Source: a virus
Direction: 5' to 3' (one strand)
Length of the DNA: 25,823 nucleotides
IMG/VR virus record: IMGVR_UViG_3300027969_000390
Location: 1 to 25,823 of that record
Under the pieces are notes generated by a model. The model saw only the letters and a list, made by a program, of their open reading frames with translations, did no database searches and was not told the DNA's origin. The position numbers were made by a program, and so were the translations under genes. Below, in pieces: positions 22,487 to 25,823 of this stretch. The first letter of the stretch is position 1, and each line of letters starts with the position of its first letter.

Positions 22487-25400
22487 ATGGCACAAGCTGT
22501 ACAACTACCTGATGGCAGATATTTTCCTATTAAAGAAGGTGAGCGACCAGAGGATGCTTATCGTGCTGCAATGCAGTTGTATCCCGATGCATTTGAAATA
22601 AAACAACCAGAGCCACCTAAACCTGAAGCAGAAGGCGGGTTCTTTCCTGCGCTGAAGGCTGGTTACTCAGCACTCAAGTCAGACATTGCAGGACTTGCTG
22701 GTCGCTCCGGTCTTATGGATTTGGCTGAAGCAGAGAAGTACATTGCAGGCGAAAAGAAGTACCAAGCTGAAACGTTTAAACCTACAACGGAGGGCTTTGC
22801 TGACGCTCCTCTAACTAACATCAAGGAACTGCTGGGTGGCTCGTTGCCATACATGGCTGCTCCACTTGCTGTGGGCGCTGCTGCCTCTTCTACCCCTGTT
22901 GCGGGAGCCTTGGGCCTTGCTGGCGCGGGTGCAACGGCGTTAGGCTTGGGTGGAGCAGGTCTTGCATCCTTAACTCAATTCACAGGTTCCAACCTTGCCC
23001 GTCAAGTTGAGGATGGAGGCAAGACCCTTGGAGAGACAGACCTTGCAGATGCTGCACTGGCGGCTATTCCTCAGGCGGCATTGGACACTATCAGTCTGCG
23101 CATGATTCCCGGTCTCGGGAAGATACTTGAAGGTGCTGGTTTAAGGCTTGGCAAAGAAGAGATTCAAAACTTTGCCGGAGAAGCCATCAAGAAAACTGCT
23201 GTTGACTATGCCCTCAAGACCGGCAAGACAATGGGCATTGAAGGTCTGACTGAGGCAGGGCAACAGGTCTTTGAACGTGCCCAAGCAGGACTAAGCATTT
23301 CCGACCCAGAGGCTCGTCAGGAATACTTTGACAGCTTCATCGGAGGCGCGGTACTTGCTGGAGTGATTGGCCCTGCCGGTCGCTACATTGAGCGCGGACA
23401 GGCACAGACCCGATACGACATAGGCGAGGCTGTAAAGCAGCAGACAGCCCAGCAGGAACAACTCAAGCTAGATGCCTTAGCTGCCGCAGAGGAAGAGCAG
23501 AGGAAGAGCTCCCCTGAGTACTTCCAGACCCTTTCCGCTGAGTACAAAGCAGCGGAGCAGGCAAAGAATGACCTGATAGCGCAGAAGCGCAAGATTGTGA
23601 CTGGCTCTGATACAGAGACAGCAGACCGTTTACACAATACGGAACTCTCGGCACAGCTTAAAGAGATGATGCCAAAGCTGACTGAGCTAGGTTCTGAGTA
23701 CAACCGTCTTTTGAAGGTTCAGCCAAAGGCTGAAGAGATTACGGAAACTCCTGCAATCAAGCCTAACTTGGCAGTTGGAGACACACTGGACAACCCGCTG
23801 GGCAACTTCACCAAAGAAGAGCTTGCCAGCAGAGCCCCGACGGTTGCCAAGTACATAGACACACAACGTAAGAAGGCGGGCAAGCCTGCGCTGGAAACCT
23901 ATTCCATTGAAGACATCCGCAATGCAATGCCCAATCAGTTGCCCGAAGCAGAGCAAGCTGACCTGAGTAGTTTGATTGCAGCCAAGACTGGGCACACCGG
24001 AGAAATCACCTACAAGCCTACCGATGTTCTTGAGGTAGCTAAACAGAAGAACATTGACACCACTACAGATGGGTTCAAAGACTTCCTGCGCCGCGCCACA
24101 GGAGATGCAGAGATTGAGCAACTGACTCAACCTCAGCTTCATTCTGCGTTTACAGCACTGTCTTCTCTACCAAGGTTTGACGAGCCCCAGATTCTTCCTA
24201 CGAAGCGCAATGCTACGGACTACAGCAAAGAGCAGTACGACAAGGCAGTTACTGCACTTCAGAAGCTGGTGGAAAAGCGCGGCAAAGAGGTGGTCAAAGA
24301 AGGTGAAAAACCTATCACCCAGCCAGTGTCGATAGAAGAAGCCAATCAGGTTATCAAGTCCAAGACCGGTCTGAAGAATGATGCGGACGTGCAGACGCTG
24401 TTCCGTGACGCAAACCGTAACGGTGACATTGACTTCAAAGGCAACGAGGTTACATACCGAAAGAAGGGCGCTCAGGCCGAGTTCAACATTGAAGAAGGTT
24501 TTGCACCAGCAGAGGGTACTGGCTTCAATGTCATGCGCAATGGCGAGATGCTGTTCACCACCAATGATGAGGCAGAAGCCACCGCCAAGGCTGAGAAGCT
24601 AGGCAAGAACGCAACGCCCGCCATCAGCCAGATTGACAAGTCAATCGCCAAAGAAAACGCCACCGTAGCGGAAAGCCAAAAGGCTCTTGATGCTATGGAG
24701 GCAGAAGGCAAGTTCAGAACCCCCCAGTACACACAGGCAGCGGCCCGTCACGCTGGTGTGGTGGACAAGGCCAACAAGACCATTGAGAGCCTGAATGCCA
24801 AGAAGCAGATGCTGCAAAAGCCTGTAACCGTTCAGGCTGCTGGCAAGCCCACCAACCGCAAAACCTTCACCGTCAAAGAGAAGGGTGTGGAAGAGAAGGC
24901 ATTCAACACCCGAGAGGAAGCTGAGAAGCACGCTCTGGAGAACCTGCCAGAGGAACGTTTAAACGAGTTGTCTACCCAGACCAAGGCTCCGGGCTTTGCC
25001 AATCGTTTAAAGAAGGAACAGGAACGCCGCCAGAAGCCTGTGTTGGCTCTGCCTGCTCCCAAGCCTCCTGCGCCAAAAGGCCCAAGCCCTGAGGCTCAAG
25101 CTCTTGAGCAGAAACTACTACCCATGCTTCGCCGGTTTGGTTTAGGCAATGTAGCCCTCAAGATTCAAGAGGCTATGAAGGATGAAGGCTCCTATGGAGC
25201 CAGTGTCATCACAGTGGCATTGGATGCAGCTAACCCAATTAGGGTTCTGCGCCACGAGACCATTCATGGTTTAAAGGACTTGGGGTTCTTCACGCCCGGT
25301 CAGTGGGAAGTTTTGCGGAACAAGGCAAACAACGAGTGGATTGACAAGTACCTGAAGCAACGCAATGTGGACGGTGGCCCTATCCAAGCTGGAGAGCAAT

Positions 25401-25823
25401 CTCGCTTTGATGCCTATGTGGACTTGTACAACAGTGACATTGAAGCCATCAAGGAAGAAGCCATTGCTGACGCGTTTGCAGACTTTGATGTAAATGGCGC
25501 TCCTAAGGGATTGTTTAGCACTCTGCTGGATGCCATGCGCAAGTTCTTCCGCAATCTGCGTTCTGCATTGAACGGTGCAGGCTACGAGACCGCCGAAGAC
25601 ATCTTTGGCAAGGTGGAGCGCGGTGAGTTGAAGGCTACCAAGGCTGCTGAGAGCGGAGAGGCCAAGCCAAGCTTGCGTACAGCAGAAGAAGGTGTCCCAT
25701 TCTCTACACGAGCCATCATGGAGCAGAACACTGCGTTTGCTCAGAATGAACTTGGGCTGGAAACCGTCAAGAAGAAGGGCGCTGCCAATAGCAACAATGT
25801 CCGTGACGTTGCCATTGCTTTAA
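22487..25823 (+). CDS. Giant virion/ejection protein with HExxH metallopeptidase motif (partial)
   Basis: Open through 1112 codons and off the right edge; the last bases TAA are out of frame. The start ATG has poor Shine-Dalgarno support. N-terminus: VQLPDGRYFPIKEGERPEDA. Residues 119-165 and 283-302 are Gly/Ala hydrophobic segments that may insert in membrane. LTEAGQQVFERAQAGLSISD (about 252-271) recalls internal virion proteins of aquatic podoviruses. About 310-420 is a coiled coil. Residues 920-934 read RVLRHETIHGLKDLG, giving HExxH (His923, Glu924, His927). An EEAIADAF helix starts at Glu990 and may supply the third ligand. This fits zincin domains in phage polyvalent or ejected proteins. 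Confidence 0.75.
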   Translation, partial: MAQAVQLPDGRYFPIKEGERPEDAYRAAMQLYPDAFEIKQPEPPKPEAEGGFFPALKAGYSALKSDIAGLAGRSGLMDLAEAEKYIAGEKKYQAETFKPTTEGFADAPLTNIKELLGGSLPYMAAPLAVGAAASSTPVAGALGLAGAGATALGLGGAGLASLTQFTGSNLARQVEDGGKTLGETDLADAALAAIPQAALDTISLRMIPGLGKILEGAGLRLGKEEIQNFAGEAIKKTAVDYALKTGKTMGIEGLTEAGQQVFERAQAGLSISDPEARQEYFDSFIGGAVLAGVIGPAGRYIERGQAQTRYDIGEAVKQQTAQQEQLKLDALAAAEEEQRKSSPEYFQTLSAEYKAAEQAKNDLIAQKRKIVTGSDTETADRLHNTELSAQLKEMMPKLTELGSEYNRLLKVQPKAEEITETPAIKPNLAVGDTLDNPLGNFTKEELASRAPTVAKYIDTQRKKAGKPALETYSIEDIRNAMPNQLPEAEQADLSSLIAAKTGHTGEITYKPTDVLEVAKQKNIDTTTDGFKDFLRRATGDAEIEQLTQPQLHSAFTALSSLPRFDEPQILPTKRNATDYSKEQYDKAVTALQKLVEKRGKEVVKEGEKPITQPVSIEEANQVIKSKTGLKNDADVQTLFRDANRNGDIDFKGNEVTYRKKGAQAEFNIEEGFAPAEGTGFNVMRNGEMLFTTNDEAEATAKAEKLGKNATPAISQIDKSIAKENATVAESQKALDAMEAEGKFRTPQYTQAAARHAGVVDKANKTIESLNAKKQMLQKPVTVQAAGKPTNRKTFTVKEKGVEEKAFNTREEAEKHALENLPEERLNELSTQTKAPGFANRLKKEQERRQKPVLALPAPKPPAPKGPSPEAQALEQKLLPMLRRFGLGNVALKIQEAMKDEGSYGASVITVALDAANPIRVLRHETIHGLKDLGFFTPGQWEVLRNKANNEWIDKYLKQRNVDGGPIQAGEQSRFDAYVDLYNSDIEAIKEEAIADAFADFDVNGAPKGLFSTLLDAMRKFFRNLRSALNGAGYETAEDIFGKVERGELKATKAAESGEAKPSLRTAEEGVPFSTRAIMEQNTAFAQNELGLETVKKKGAANSNNVRDVAIAL

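Noticed and set aside
25821-25823. TAA at the last three bases as the stop of the final gene
   Set aside because: In the frame of the ATG at 22487 the last full codon is TTA at 25820-25822, so the gene continues past the window.

Overview
The window is a stretch of a tailed double-stranded DNA phage genome (or a prophage of that type). It covers head, tail, lysis and ejection functions, and every gene is on the + strand. Genes are tightly packed: most junctions are ATGA, TGATG or TAATG overlaps or gaps of a few bases, usually with a Shine-Dalgarno sequence at the start. I saw no tRNA, rRNA, CRISPR, insertion sequence, integrase or replication gene. The gene set resembles short-tailed (P22/T7-like podovirus) phages known largely from aquatic metagenomes: a major capsid end, two adaptor proteins, a large hub/nozzle protein, several fibre genes and very large internal proteins, with no tape-measure or contractile-sheath gene seen. 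Host identity cannot be read from the sequence. A Gram-negative host is a guess from the gene families.

Layout. 3-263 is the C-terminus of the probable major capsid protein, followed by a strong intrinsic terminator. A good sigma70-type promoter (364-392) then drives a probable abundant structural protein (481-984), which has its own terminator-like hairpin. From 1028 to 3816 lies a run of eight small proteins, most of them lysine-rich and basic, three with nearly the same C-terminal tail. 3816-6273 holds two head-tail adaptor proteins, with a zinc-ribbon protein and two small basic proteins between them. 6270-8209 holds two paralogous small structural proteins, a 63-residue protein and a repeat-built (GAVGTV) protein. 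8218-12877 is the fibre region. It contains an N-terminal fibre module, a fibre with an S74 self-cleaving chaperone, a glycine-rich adhesin, a carbohydrate-binding-like fibre and small accessory genes. 12882-14922 is a lysis/membrane cassette: two single-TM proteins, a GTA-type three-TM holin and an M15 L-alanyl-D-glutamate-type endolysin. 14925-17695 holds the large tail hub/nozzle protein and a C1q/TNF-like tail protein. 17705 to the window end holds four large proteins likely to be internal or ejected virion components. The last runs off the window and carries an HExxH metallopeptidase motif.

The most interesting signals are four. (1) A two-frame gene at 13051-13541 is joined across an A-AAA-AAG heptamer, consistent with programmed -1 frameshifting or a homopolymer indel. 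(2) A recurrent basic C-terminal tail (SSRADGIAxKGKTKG type) is shared by three neighbouring small proteins, with a diverged form in a fourth. (3) An HETIH zinc-protease motif, with a downstream EE(A)IADAF helix, sits in the giant terminal protein. (4) Modules and peptide repeats are reused among the fibre genes.
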